NCBI GenBank assembly: GCA_017408885.1 | Contig: JAFQTT010000006.1 | Coordinates: 1 to 64,000, forward strand | DNA: 64,000 nt | DNA from: Methanocorpusculum sp. | GTDB lineage: Archaea; Halobacteriota; Methanomicrobia; Methanomicrobiales; Methanocorpusculaceae | Direction of reading: 5' to 3' | Shown: positions 7,061 through 16,533 of the stretch, one piece after another | Position numbering within the stretch: the stretch's first letter is position 1 | Layout of the letters: each line of letters begins with the position of its first letter | Notes under the pieces: model-generated | Told to the model about the DNA's origin: nothing | The model's database searches: none | What the model saw: the letters and a program-made list of their open reading frames with translations, nothing else | Translations under genes and position numbers: made by a program

Positions 7061-8749
7061 TTACTCAGCCTGGTGTTCATTGTGTTCTTCGTATCTCTTC
7101 TTCTCAAGGTCGCGGAGCTCTACTCTTCTAACCTTACCGGAGATAGTCTTTGGAAGTTCATCAACGAACTCGATTGCACGCGGGTACTTATATGGTGCAG
7201 TCGTGGTCTTGACGTGGTTCTGAAGCTCGCGGATTAAATCATCAGAGCCAGTCCAGCCGTCTTTGAGGCAGACGAATGCCTTGACAATGACGCCGCGGAT
7301 TGGATCCGGACTTCCGACAACTGCGGACTCCTTCACGCACGGGTGAGTCATTAATGCAGATTCAACTTCTGCTGGAGAAATACGGTATCCGGAGGATTTG
7401 ATAATGTCATCATCTCTTCCAACGAACCAGTAGTATCCGTCCTCATCCATTGTTGCCTTGTCACCGGTGTAGTACCAGTCACCGACAAAGACTTTTGCGG
7501 TTGCCTCCGGATCATCGAGGTACTCCATAAACAGACCAACCGGAGACGGGTCGCGGGTGCGGATAGCGATTCTTCCTTCCTCGCCTACAGCAACAGGGTT
7601 TCCGTCGTCATCGTGGAGTTCAATCTTCCATCCCGGAGCAGGCTTTCCAATTGAACCCGGACGGTGTTCGATACACGGATAGGTTCCAATAACCATAACA
7701 GTCTCGGTCTGACCGTATGCCTCGTAAATCTTTAAGCCGGTTCCTTCTTCCCAGACACGGTTGACTTCCGGATTTAAGGTCTCGCCTGCACAAAGGCAGT
7801 GGCGGAGTTCGGAGAAGTCAAATGTACTGAGGTCGGCTAAGATTAACATTCTGTAAATGGTAGACGGAGCACAGAATGTTGTAATCTCGTACTTCTCGAT
7901 TAATGGAAGAAGTTCAGTTGCGTTGAATTTTCCGCGGTAGTCGTAGACAAAGACACAGGCTCCCTGCATCCATGGACCGTAGAACTTACCCCAGGATGAC
8001 TTACCCCATCCGGTATCTGCTACCGTAAACTGAAGATCGTTTTCGGTTAAGTCATACCAGAATCTGGCAGTTACAATATGACCAAGCGGATATGCATGGT
8101 TGTGCATAACCATCTTCGGGTTTGCAGATGTTCCCGAGGTGAAGAAAATCAGCATCGGGTCGGTTGCTTTTGTTCTATTTTTGCGAATGAGCGGGCTTAG
8201 GTGGATGGATGCTTTTGCCGGATAAATCAGTTCCTTCTGATAATCAATCCATCCGTCAGCCTCTCCATCAACAAGGAACTTGACCTTTAATGTCGGGCAC
8301 TGATCTAAGACTTCCTGTACCTTCCAGAGGTTTTCCTGGTTGGTTACAATCATCTTGAACTTGCCTTTATTAATTCTGTATTCTAAGTCGTGGGGGGTGA
8401 GAATGACTGGCGACGGACAAATTACTGCGCCAATCTTAATTGCTGCGAGGGCGAATGTCCACCACTCCGGCACGCGGGGTAGAAGAATCATTACACGGTC
8501 GCCCTTTCCGACGTTCTGTTTGAACATCATATTCGCAATCTGGTTGGACAGATTCATCATGTGGCGGAAAGTGTAGTACTTCTCTTCACCCTCCTGATTT
8601 GTCCATATCATTGCCAGTTTGTTGCGGTCCTGTTTTGCCCAGGCATCCACAACATCAAAGCCGAAGTTGTAATACTCCGGAACTGGGATGGAGAATGTGG
8701 AGCATGTCTCCTCATAGTCCATCATGTTGTGTAATGACGTTTCTGTCAT
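7061..8749 (-). CDS. AMP-forming acyl-CoA synthetase (medium-chain / aryl-acid type)
   Basis: 562 residues with the full set of ANL-superfamily motifs: FFTSGTSANPKM (phosphate loop), YEAYGQTE (A5), YYTGDKATMDEDGYYWFVGR (A7/A8) and the C-terminal PKTISGKVRR with the catalytic Lys. It activates a carboxylic acid with ATP and CoA. Sequence type resembles the methanogen medium-chain acyl-CoA synthetases rather than classic Acs. Its promoter carries a copy of the 15-bp palindrome found twice at the aro operon, 7 nt before the start codon. This makes aryl acids such as phenylacetate or indoleacetate plausible substrates for aromatic amino acid salvage (inference). Acetate or branched acids are alternatives. 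Confidence 0.85.
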   Translation of the reverse strand: MTETSLHNMMDYEETCSTFSIPVPEYYNFGFDVVDAWAKQDRNKLAMIWTNQEGEEKYYTFRHMMNLSNQIANMMFKQNVGKGDRVMILLPRVPEWWTFALAAIKIGAVICPSPVILTPHDLEYRINKGKFKMIVTNQENLWKVQEVLDQCPTLKVKFLVDGEADGWIDYQKELIYPAKASIHLSPLIRKNRTKATDPMLIFFTSGTSANPKMVMHNHAYPLGHIVTARFWYDLTENDLQFTVADTGWGKSSWGKFYGPWMQGACVFVYDYRGKFNATELLPLIEKYEITTFCAPSTIYRMLILADLSTFDFSELRHCLCAGETLNPEVNRVWEEGTGLKIYEAYGQTETVMVIGTYPCIEHRPGSIGKPAPGWKIELHDDDGNPVAVGEEGRIAIRTRDPSPVGLFMEYLDDPEATAKVFVGDWYYTGDKATMDEDGYYWFVGRDDDIIKSSGYRISPAEVESALMTHPCVKESAVVGSPDPIRGVIVKAFVCLKDGWTGSDDLIRELQNHVKTTTAPYKYPRAIEFVDELPKTISGKVRRVELRDLEKKRYEEHNEHQAE

Positions 8750-8755
8750 GAGGTA

Positions 8756-8770
8756 TGTTATATGTTAGCA
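8756..8770. promoter_or_regulatory. Putative operator shared with the aro operon
   Basis: TGTTATATGTTAGCA differs at two positions from the TGCTACATGTTAGCA found twice at the aro promoter. It begins 7 bases upstream of the acyl-CoA synthetase ATG, the same distance as the proximal copy in aro. A TATA-like TTTTATTTAC at about 8777-8786 (minus) would start transcription near this site, so a bound repressor could block initiation. Confidence 0.55.
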
Positions 8771-8901
8771 TAGTAAATAAAACTAATCGCTTTTTCACTC
8801 TTCATTATATGAGATACGCAGTTCTGCAGCGTTTTTCAGCGTGATGTTTTCTGCGCGCACGTATTTTGTTTTTTATCTCAGCATCTTGATATGGAATCAG
8901 A

Positions 8902-8909
8902 CATAATAT
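8902..8909 (+). promoter_or_regulatory. TATA box of mmp10, probably leaderless
   Basis: CATAATAT lies 12-19 bases before the ATG at 8921, with no Shine-Dalgarno sequence in between. Transcription about 25 bases after the TATA box would begin at or beside the start codon, so the mRNA is probably leaderless. Confidence 0.45.
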
Positions 8910-8920
8910 AGTAAGTACTT

Positions 8921-10138
8921 ATGGTACATCTGACTGTGGACATTGGCGGAAAACCTGGCGTGAACTGTCGGGGATTTTGTACGTATTGTTATTTCAAGCA
9001 TGCAAAAGATGTTCCTCCGTTTGGATGCCGTTATTGTCTGCCGTTCAAAAAAGGATGTGATTACTGTACAAGGGGAGTTAAGGAAGAGTACGCAGACTTC
9101 TACTCGCTAAAGGAGGTTGCAGATAACTTCTTAGCAGACCTTCAAAGTGTAACAGGGGATATCACAAGAATTACAATATCAGGCGGCGGAGATCCGAGCT
9201 GTTATCCTGAGTTCAAAAATCTGATGGAGATTTTAGGAAGCCTTGGTGTGCCTCTCCACATTGGATATACAAGCGGAAAAGGCTTTGACGATGTTGAGAT
9301 TGCAGACTTCCTGATTCAGAATAACCTCTCAGAAATTTCATTTACGGTCTTTGCATCTGATCCTGCTCTTCGTGCAAAGTATATGCATGATCCAACCCCC
9401 GAAGCATCCTTGGCAGTTCTCGAAAGACTTGCCTCAAAGATTGATGTATATGCAGCCTGCGTCATTATTCCAGGGGTAAATGACGGTGAAGTTCTCGAAG
9501 AAACCCTTTCATGGCTTGAGATGATAGGTGTTAAAGGAGTAATTCTTATGCGCTTTGGAAACAGCGAAGAGCAGGGATTAATTCTTGCAAATACTCCGAT
9601 TATAGAAGGACAGAGAATGCATGATCCAGAAGAGTTCAGAGCCCTTGTTTCCAATGCCGCAGCACTTCATCCAAATCTTAGGATTTCAGGTACCCCGCTC
9701 TATGACCCGCTCTTTGATTCTCCGTTTGCTGTCAGGAAAAACGAAGAGCTCCTGTCACACCTTCCGCGGGTTACAAAGAAGGCATCTGTTATTACTGGTT
9801 CTGTTGCTGCACCGTACATTGCAGAGATTCTTGAAAAGTGCGGGGGAGATCCGTCTATGGTTGTTCCGGTCAAAAAGGAAATCGCATGTCTTATGACAAT
9901 TGATGACCTGAAAGCACTTGATACTGAAAAACTTTCTGACATTGTAATCATTCCGGGACGTGCTTTTGTTCATGATGCAGAAGCTGAGTCTGTTCTTGGC
10001 CGTCAGGTGATTCGCGGACCTGAGATGCTTACAGCAGACGGTGAGACAAGTATGGGTATGGATGAAGCAGGGGTGCTTACTATGGAGATGAATGGATTTT
10101 CTGCTTTAATACAGCTGATTAATATGTACGGAGCATAA
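8921..10138 (+). CDS. mmp10: Methanogenesis marker 10: radical SAM McrA-arginine methyltransferase
   Basis: 405 residues. Radical SAM cysteines C16-x3-C20-x2-C23 are followed by a second cysteine set (C36, C39, C46, C49) typical of Mmp10, then ISGGGDPS (GGE-like motif). Mmp10 is a cobalamin-dependent radical SAM enzyme that C-methylates an active-site arginine of McrA, the large subunit of methyl-coenzyme M reductase. It is the clearest methanogen marker in the window. No mcr genes are nearby. An RNase III-fold gene starts one base after the stop, so both are probably translated from one message. Confidence 0.93.
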   Translation: MVHLTVDIGGKPGVNCRGFCTYCYFKHAKDVPPFGCRYCLPFKKGCDYCTRGVKEEYADFYSLKEVADNFLADLQSVTGDITRITISGGGDPSCYPEFKNLMEILGSLGVPLHIGYTSGKGFDDVEIADFLIQNNLSEISFTVFASDPALRAKYMHDPTPEASLAVLERLASKIDVYAACVIIPGVNDGEVLEETLSWLEMIGVKGVILMRFGNSEEQGLILANTPIIEGQRMHDPEEFRALVSNAAALHPNLRISGTPLYDPLFDSPFAVRKNEELLSHLPRVTKKASVITGSVAAPYIAEILEKCGGDPSMVVPVKKEIACLMTIDDLKALDTEKLSDIVIIPGRAFVHDAEAESVLGRQVIRGPEMLTADGETSMGMDEAGVLTMEMNGFSALIQLINMYGA

Positions 10139-10139
10139 C

Positions 10140-10577
10140 ATGGATTATTCAGATCTGTATGACAGGATTGGTTATACATTCACCAACCCGCAGTACCTCT
10201 CGCATGCATTACGAAGGACCGCATTTGCAAGAGAGCAGAATGTTTCTTTAGATGAGACAATGGATTATCTTGCAGTCCTTGGGGATGCTGTTATTGAGAT
10301 AGTTACAATCCAGAATATCATTGACAGCGGTGTAACTGACAAGGGAGAGATTACCCGTCAGAAGACTGCCAAGGTCAATATGTCGGTCCTTCGAAAACTT
10401 GCTGAAGATATTAGTCTTCCTGATTTTGTAAGCTGGGGAAAGGGTGAGATTAATATGCAGATATGGACTGTCGGGCGTGCTTCTGCTGAATGTTTCGAAG
10501 CACTGATTGGTGCGGTGTACTCTGACGGAGGAATGTCTGCGGCACGTCTGGTACTGAAAAACCTCGGTTTCATATAA
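10140..10577 (+). CDS. RNase III-fold protein without dsRNA-binding domain
   Basis: 145 residues forming a single RNase III domain; no dsRBD. The first signature reads DYLAVLGDAV: the usual catalytic Glu is Ala45 while Asp49 is kept. The second reads AECFEALIGAVYSDGG, with Glu117 in place of the usual Asp and Glu120 kept. One of four metal ligands is therefore lost and one is changed conservatively, so activity may be weak or absent, and the protein may bind RNA without cutting it. It lies one base after mmp10, an unexplained pairing. Mini-III-like ribosomal RNA processing is an alternative role. Confidence 0.8.
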   Translation: MDYSDLYDRIGYTFTNPQYLSHALRRTAFAREQNVSLDETMDYLAVLGDAVIEIVTIQNIIDSGVTDKGEITRQKTAKVNMSVLRKLAEDISLPDFVSWGKGEINMQIWTVGRASAECFEALIGAVYSDGGMSAARLVLKNLGFI

Positions 10578-10649
10578 ACCTGATTTCCTACTTTTTTCCT
10601 TTTCAGTAGATAGCTTTTACATAGTGAAGCGCCAACATATAACTAATCT

Positions 10650-11555
10650 ATGTCTGATGTGAAAGTACCTTTAGATGTCCCGGTTGGAATGCGGGATGTT
10701 TACCTTGCAAACTATAATTTAATTACGCAGGGTTCCGGACGCCTTATGCTTTTTGCAGGCGACCAGAAGATGGAACACTTAAACGATGATTTCTATGGAG
10801 AGGGAATCCCGGCAGATGACGGAGATCCGGAACACCTCTTCCGTATTGCATCCCAGGGTAAGGTTGGTGTCTTTGCAGCCCAGCTTGGTTTAATCACCCG
10901 CTATGCAATGGACTATCCGGAGATTCCATATCTTGTTAAGATGAACTCCAAGACTCATCTCGTTGGTGTTTCCCAGAAGGATCCTGTTTCCCGCCAGCTC
11001 TGGTCTGTTGGTCAGTTAGTTGATATCTGTGCCGAAAACGATATCAAGATTGCAGGTATTGGATATACCATTTATCTCGGAAGCGAAAACGAAGCTGAGA
11101 TGCTGACTGAGGCTGCATCCTTAATCAATGATGCACACTTCCACGGTCTTGTGACTGTTCTCTGGATTTATCCGAGAGGAAAGGCAGTCAAAGACGAGAA
11201 GGATCCGCACTTAATCGCAGGAGCAGCAGGTGTTGCAGCATGTCTTGGCAGTGACTTTGTTAAAGTCAACGCACCAAAGAAGGATGGAAAGTCCGGTGCT
11301 GAGCTTCTTCAGGAGGCAGTCCAGGCAGCAGGCAGAACCAAGGTTGTATGTGCAGGCGGTTCTTCTACTTCTGAGGAGAAGTTCTTAAGCGAGCTCTATG
11401 ACCAGATTCACGTCGGCGGAGCATCCGGAAATGCTACTGGAAGAAACATCCACCAGAAGCCGCTTGATGAAGCTGTTAAGTTCTGTAATGCAATTTATGC
11501 AATCACTGTTGAGAATAAGAGTGTCGAAGAAGCTCTTGCAATTCTCAAGGCATAA
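10650..11555 (+). CDS. Class I fructose-bisphosphate aldolase-like (DhnA/DeoC-type) protein
   Basis: 301 residues of the archaeal class I aldolase family (TIM barrel). Visible features are an N-terminal LFAGDQKMEH, a central LVTVLWIYPRGKAV with the likely active-site lysine region, FVKVNAPK and a C-terminal phosphate-binding CAGGSS / GGASGNATGRNI. Homologues cleave fructose-1,6-bisphosphate by a Schiff base. A related enzyme, ADTH synthase, lies in the aro operon at 41.1-41.9 kb. This longer one is more likely the glycolytic/gluconeogenic aldolase. It stands alone with a TATA-like ACATATAAC before the start and a U-tract after it. Confidence 0.75.
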   Translation: MSDVKVPLDVPVGMRDVYLANYNLITQGSGRLMLFAGDQKMEHLNDDFYGEGIPADDGDPEHLFRIASQGKVGVFAAQLGLITRYAMDYPEIPYLVKMNSKTHLVGVSQKDPVSRQLWSVGQLVDICAENDIKIAGIGYTIYLGSENEAEMLTEAASLINDAHFHGLVTVLWIYPRGKAVKDEKDPHLIAGAAGVAACLGSDFVKVNAPKKDGKSGAELLQEAVQAAGRTKVVCAGGSSTSEEKFLSELYDQIHVGGASGNATGRNIHQKPLDEAVKFCNAIYAITVENKSVEEALAILKA

Positions 11556-11569
11556 ATTAAAAAAAACTT

Positions 11570-11595
11570 GAGGATTTCTAACAACCTCTTTTTTT
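11570..11595 (+). terminator. Terminator of the aldolase gene
   Basis: GAGG and CCTC flank an 11-base loop and are followed by seven T residues (11589-11595). The stem is only four pairs, so the T-run carries most of the weight. Confidence 0.45.
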
Positions 11596-11679
11596 AGTGA
11601 TTTTAGAAGTACTTTGGGCTAAACCGATGCGCATATCCTATAGGCGTTGAGGGCATAACCATAAAAGAATAAAAACTGT

Positions 11680-12774
11680 TCAGACGAAAAGTTTCGTCAG
11701 AATCAGCATCAGAACAACCTGCACAGCCCACACAACAGATGCAAACGGCAGAAGCGTTTTTCCAACAGCAAAAGTCTCTTTCAGATTCATTGAAAGCCCG
11801 ACTCCTGCCATAGCCACTGTTAAAAGCGTGACCGAGACATTCACAAGAACGCCCTGAACAGCGCGTCCTGCCTCCGGTGCGAGGAAAATAAACACGCTCA
11901 TAAGAACAGCCAGAACCACGAAGAGAATTAAGAAACCCTGAAGCTTCGGTTTCTCAGCAGCAGCCTCACCGGAACATCTCTTCATCCAGAGATGCGAAAA
12001 CACAGCAGCAACAACCACCAACATAGCCACGCGAATCATCTTGTACGCAAGAGCCAGAGCCGCAACATCTTCTCCACCGAGAGCATTGTAGAGTTCAGCC
12101 GACGGAATCACATTTCCAATCTCGTGAAGCGTACCGCCGATAAATACCTCAGCCTGGGATGCTGTCATATCAAACCCGAATGCAAGAAGCGGGATGATAA
12201 AAACACCGGCAAGTCCTAAGATACTAATGATTCCAACAACTGCATGAACATACTTCTGTTCGGCATTGATAACTGAAGCAACTGAAAGCGCAGCAGAGAC
12301 CCCGCAGATGCCGGTCCCGCTCCCTGTAAGGGCACAGGCATCCCATGGTTTTTTCAGACACTGACCAAGCTTCATTGCGATAAATATTGTAACAGCAAGG
12401 ACAGCTAAAATAATTACAAGCCCCTGGATAGATGCCGTAAGCAAAACATCAACTGTAACACGAGCTCCCATCAGAATAATTGCAAGGCGCAGAATAAACT
12501 TTCCGGCATAAGAACCGCCTGCCTTGAAAACCTTCACATTAATGAAAAGGCATAGAATAAGAGCAAAAACAATTGGGCCCACCTTTGCAAGGAAAGAGAA
12601 CACAGGATTTGTGGAGAACAGCTCGGATGGAAGAATCTGGAATCCTCCGTCAAAAAGTGTACCGCGTGTTAGAAGAAACGCAGCAGCGGCTGCCGCACAG
12701 CAGAAAAGAATCCCTGCAATATGGGATTTCCCAAGAGAGAAATATGCAAGGAAATCCTCTTTGTAAGATGTCAT
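11680..12774 (-). CDS. YeiH family (UPF0324) membrane transporter
   Basis: 364 residues with about ten hydrophobic spans and the family-typical LRLAIILMGARV, ALTGSGTGICGVSAALSVASVI and GGTLHEIGNVIPSA segments. The family is annotated as a putative sulfate/sulfonate exporter, but its substrate is not well established. The gene follows pheA on the same strand after 32 bp and may be cotranscribed with it. There is no sulfur-metabolism neighbour that would confirm the transport role. Confidence 0.75.
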   Translation of the reverse strand: MTSYKEDFLAYFSLGKSHIAGILFCCAAAAAAFLLTRGTLFDGGFQILPSELFSTNPVFSFLAKVGPIVFALILCLFINVKVFKAGGSYAGKFILRLAIILMGARVTVDVLLTASIQGLVIILAVLAVTIFIAMKLGQCLKKPWDACALTGSGTGICGVSAALSVASVINAEQKYVHAVVGIISILGLAGVFIIPLLAFGFDMTASQAEVFIGGTLHEIGNVIPSAELYNALGGEDVAALALAYKMIRVAMLVVVAAVFSHLWMKRCSGEAAAEKPKLQGFLILFVVLAVLMSVFIFLAPEAGRAVQGVLVNVSVTLLTVAMAGVGLSMNLKETFAVGKTLLPFASVVWAVQVVLMLILTKLFV

Positions 12775-12806
12775 AAAAAGTATTTGATTTATGCCATATG
12801 AATGCC

Positions 12807-13748
12807 TTACTTAGAAGCCGGATAATTTCCAAGAAGCTTAAAGACACTGCTCTGAGACAACACTCTGCCAAGAGCAATTAAGACATTGGCATCCGAAAGA
12901 TTTCCCTCGATATCAAGGAAAAAGAGATACTCCCATGGCTCATCAAGTTTTGGCCTTGACTGAATCTTTACCAGATTTAATCCGTTATATGCGAAGTGAG
13001 ACAGTGCTGAGTGAAGCGATCCGCTGCTGTGTGCTGCAGAGAATACAATGCTTATTTTACCGCAGGAATCATTCAGCTCCATGTGTTTTGAAATAACAAT
13101 AAACCTGGTAAAATTATTCTGCATCGTCTGGATTCCTTCTGCAAGAACCTTGAGGCCGTAAAGCTCTGCACAGCGGAGACTTCCGATTGAAGCAGAGTGA
13201 ATATCGCCTTTCTGCGACACATATTCTCCGGCAAGAGCTGTATTTGCATATGGACATGCAGTAATATTTGAGTGAGCCTTTAAGAACTCACGGCACTGAT
13301 TCAATGCCTGCGGATGAGAATACACCTCTGTGATATCAGAAAGTTCAGCTTCAGGCAGGCATAACAGATTGTGTCTGATGCGGATTGTGTGCTCACCAAC
13401 GATGTAGAGATTGTATCTGACAATTAAATCAGAAACCTCCAAAACATCTCCAGCCGTTGAGTTTTCAATCGGAAGCACACCATAGTCAACCTCAGAGTTT
13501 GCAACAGCCTCTAAGAGATCATCAAAACCATGATACTTTTTAAGCTCTAAAAAGCTGTCATTAAAGTACTCACGCGCCGCCTGCTCCCCGAATGAACCCT
13601 CAGTCCCCTGGAATCCGACACGCGGGTTTTCAATCCGTTTGTTGTTTAGTCCTGCTTCAATCTCAGAAAGGAGACCTTCTCCTCCGACATAGAGTTTGTC
13701 AACAGAAATTCGAAGAGTATTCTCAAGGGATGGGGCATTTTGGCTCAT
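12807..13748 (-). CDS. pheA: Prephenate dehydratase
   Basis: 313 residues. The catalytic periplasmic-binding-like domain begins at about residue 43 (VGFQGTEGSFGEQAA), with DYGVLPIENSTAG and the Thr-containing NNFTRFIVI segment. The C-terminal ACT domain contains the Phe-binding region as QSRPKLDEPWEYLFFLD (usual ESRP), so feedback control by phenylalanine is likely. It converts prephenate to phenylpyruvate. The first ~42 residues resemble the end of a fused chorismate mutase and may be a relic. It is about 21 kb from the aro operon, which holds the tyrosine branch enzyme but not this one. Confidence 0.92.
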   Translation of the reverse strand: MSQNAPSLENTLRISVDKLYVGGEGLLSEIEAGLNNKRIENPRVGFQGTEGSFGEQAAREYFNDSFLELKKYHGFDDLLEAVANSEVDYGVLPIENSTAGDVLEVSDLIVRYNLYIVGEHTIRIRHNLLCLPEAELSDITEVYSHPQALNQCREFLKAHSNITACPYANTALAGEYVSQKGDIHSASIGSLRCAELYGLKVLAEGIQTMQNNFTRFIVISKHMELNDSCGKISIVFSAAHSSGSLHSALSHFAYNGLNLVKIQSRPKLDEPWEYLFFLDIEGNLSDANVLIALGRVLSQSSVFKLLGNYPASK

Positions 13749-13782
13749 GTCTTTTTTTTATTTGTTTTTTAGTTTTTTCAAG

Positions 13783-16518
13783 TTAACGAACCGCAGATAA
13801 AATCTGCTTTGCAGTCTGATACACAGCAGGGCTTTCATCCGGAGAAACCGAACTCTCAATTTCAAGAAGGACAGCCATCAGTTTTTCCTTCAGCTCATCC
13901 GGATACTCTTTCATGTGAGAGAAGACCGAAAGCATGCCTGTTGTAATGTAGGCATTAACCTTCGAAAGCCGGATAATAGATGCTTTAAGGAACTCTCTTC
14001 CATCTTCAGTCTCAAGTGAGACTTTTCTGTTCTGGGCAAAGCGCAGATACAAAGAACGCGCTTCTCCTGCCTGTTCTATGTGGAATTTAGGGGATGCCTC
14101 AATCACCTTCAGATATGAAACCGTATCATGTGCTGTGTTTGCAGAAGCAGCAATAAAGTTCTCGAAGGCAAGCGGGTGTTCAGCACTTCTTGCAAGCTCT
14201 TCTAAGAGAATATCCATCCTGTCTGATGCCGATGACGAGAGGTAAAGAGACAATGCTGATAAACGGTTTGTCGCGGAGTTTGCATTGCGGTACTGTGTAC
14301 GAATCAGATAGTGAACATCCTGTGTATCGAGCGATGCAAGAATCGTTAAAATCAGATTCTTTACTGCATTTGCCTTGAACTGAGCAGAAAGAACCGCTGG
14401 TTCAAATCCGTCAGCCTGATAGGACACATCGTACTTCACATAAAGCGCACGAAGTGTGTCCTCATACTTTTCTGCAATTCCGCGAAGAATCCTCTGCTTA
14501 GCAGAATAGAGTTTTCCATACTCATGAGCAAAACGACTGTCGCTTACAGACTCAAACATTAAAAGAGGCATCGAACCGCATGACTTCATCAGCTCTTCAT
14601 CTTTAAGCGTCCGAATGACTGTGTCTGCAAACTCAGTACTTGGAACTGCATTCTCGTTTTCGAGAAGACGTATCATCTCGCGCTCGAATACTGCTGAGAA
14701 TGCAAGGAATCTGGTTACCGGATCTTTGTCTAAGAGAAGCTGGAGATATAAAACCTCATCTGCTTCTGTTCTTTCCATCTTTATGTATGCCGAGTGGTTC
14801 TCATTCCATACTGCAAAGTCAAACGGCCCGGAACACGGAACAGAGAATGTGAGCCTTTCTGCATCAATCTTTTTGGTAAACTGTGCAACCTCTTCTCCTT
14901 CAGAATTCATGAGTTTTCCTTTGAATGGGAAAATCCAGGGATTCTGTGTTCCAAAGCCTTTCTGTGTTACTGTAATCTCAGCGGTGTCGTTATCTGCATT
15001 ATATACAGCCGATGCAAAGACTGTTGGATATCCTGTCTGCTTTAACCAGCGGTCAGCCATAAACGAGAAGTCAGACTTTCCAACGTCTTCCATTGCATGA
15101 AGCCAGTCACGGGGAGATGCATTGCTTCCTGCAAAGCGTTTATGATACAAATCAAGTGCCCATGAAAAAGCAGGCTTGCCAAGCATGGTCTCAATCATGC
15201 GGGTAAACTCTGGTGCCTTCACATAAGTGACAGCTGTGATTAAATCATTTGGATCGTTAAAGCCTTCTGGCTCAATAGGCATCGAAACAGCCCCAGTATC
15301 AAGCGAAAAGGTACCAGTTCCCGGCATATAGAGCTGCAGGATATTGTTTAAGCGGATATAGTCCTTTCCGAAGTGGAACGCCAGATATTCATCCTCCATC
15401 ATAACAGTGACCGCTTCATTCAGCCAGATGGAAAACGGAGTATCTCCTGTAACACTTGAGCCGTTTAAGTTGTGATAGAACTCATGCTGCTTGACACCTA
15501 ACATATACTCATAGGATGCATCCGTAATCTCCGCATCAGGCATAATCCGGCTTGCAATAATTGTGGTGTTTCCGGTGTTTTCCATCCCTCCGAAGTCAGA
15601 GTTCTGCATCGCAATCTCGCGGTAGACCTCATACGGATACTGGTATCCGAATACCATGTTTCCAGAAAGGTTTTCAATCTCTTCAGTAAGCCCATCCTCA
15701 CCTTTGAAACGTCTGGTACAGAGCTCATAGAGCTTCATTCGTTTATCTTCGTCATCGAAGCGTTCAGGACCTGTAAAGATATGAGTCCAGAGAATTGCAT
15801 CAGCCATGATGTCAAGGGCAACACCTGCATCATAAGCGTCAGAACCTGGAAGCGTTAAGAGCTCAAGTCTTACATGCTTTCCGTCAGGATAGCAGAAGTC
15901 GCGTGTGAATGTATCCCAGGTGCCAACTCCGAGGAAGAAAAGATACGGCGGCATCGGCTCGTCATTCTGATATGTGATAGTATCGCGAGTGTTATCGTAA
16001 CGTGTGCGTGCACGCGAGACATTTCCGTTGGATATCAGGTTACTGAATCTGCTGTCTGCGATAATTGTAGTAGTCCAGGTACATTTCGCACGCATATCAT
16101 CAATGCATGGGGCGATTCTCTGGAATCCCCACTGCTGACACTGCGAGATTATAGTTCTTGGAAGACCTTTAGGTGTTATGTCATAGTAAAGGCCTTCTAA
16201 GATGTTATCCGTTGGGCGGCAGATTGTCTTTGCAGCTATTCTAAACTCAGCTCCTGCTGCGAGCGGTTTATTTAGCTGAAGGGTTATTATATCATCCGCA
16301 TACGTGTACTCAACACGTCGTCCGTTCTGTGTCAGACTTTTAATTTCGAGATTTTTTGCATTGAGCTTAACTTCAGATATGGGAACTGCCGCACGAAAAG
16401 AAGTCTCTGAAGATACAGTGACTTCTGTCTCTGCAATATCAACTGTGAGTGTGATGTGCTGCACTGAAACCGGAGGCTCTGAAAACTCCGACGGACAAAA
16501 AAGATATTCGGTTTTCAT
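13783..16518 (-). CDS. M1 family zinc aminopeptidase
   Basis: 911 residues. The substrate-binding FGGMENTG loop precedes the zinc site H345-E-F-Y-H349 with the third ligand E368, exactly HExxH-x18-E. An N-terminal beta domain and a long helical C-terminal region fit the PepN/ERAP-like architecture. It removes N-terminal residues from peptides in the cytosol; no signal peptide is seen. It is the last gene of a U32 peptidase - small membrane protein - M1 operon. Confidence 0.92.
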   Translation of the reverse strand: MKTEYLFCPSEFSEPPVSVQHITLTVDIAETEVTVSSETSFRAAVPISEVKLNAKNLEIKSLTQNGRRVEYTYADDIITLQLNKPLAAGAEFRIAAKTICRPTDNILEGLYYDITPKGLPRTIISQCQQWGFQRIAPCIDDMRAKCTWTTTIIADSRFSNLISNGNVSRARTRYDNTRDTITYQNDEPMPPYLFFLGVGTWDTFTRDFCYPDGKHVRLELLTLPGSDAYDAGVALDIMADAILWTHIFTGPERFDDEDKRMKLYELCTRRFKGEDGLTEEIENLSGNMVFGYQYPYEVYREIAMQNSDFGGMENTGNTTIIASRIMPDAEITDASYEYMLGVKQHEFYHNLNGSSVTGDTPFSIWLNEAVTVMMEDEYLAFHFGKDYIRLNNILQLYMPGTGTFSLDTGAVSMPIEPEGFNDPNDLITAVTYVKAPEFTRMIETMLGKPAFSWALDLYHKRFAGSNASPRDWLHAMEDVGKSDFSFMADRWLKQTGYPTVFASAVYNADNDTAEITVTQKGFGTQNPWIFPFKGKLMNSEGEEVAQFTKKIDAERLTFSVPCSGPFDFAVWNENHSAYIKMERTEADEVLYLQLLLDKDPVTRFLAFSAVFEREMIRLLENENAVPSTEFADTVIRTLKDEELMKSCGSMPLLMFESVSDSRFAHEYGKLYSAKQRILRGIAEKYEDTLRALYVKYDVSYQADGFEPAVLSAQFKANAVKNLILTILASLDTQDVHYLIRTQYRNANSATNRLSALSLYLSSSASDRMDILLEELARSAEHPLAFENFIAASANTAHDTVSYLKVIEASPKFHIEQAGEARSLYLRFAQNRKVSLETEDGREFLKASIIRLSKVNAYITTGMLSVFSHMKEYPDELKEKLMAVLLEIESSVSPDESPAVYQTAKQILSAVR

Positions 16519-16533
16519 ACAAACCCTCGAGGG

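Noticed and set aside
14615-15100. Long antisense open frame (161 codons) inside the M1 aminopeptidase gene
   Set aside because: The sense strand encodes a complete, motif-rich enzyme; such antisense frames are common in this window and show no protein family features.
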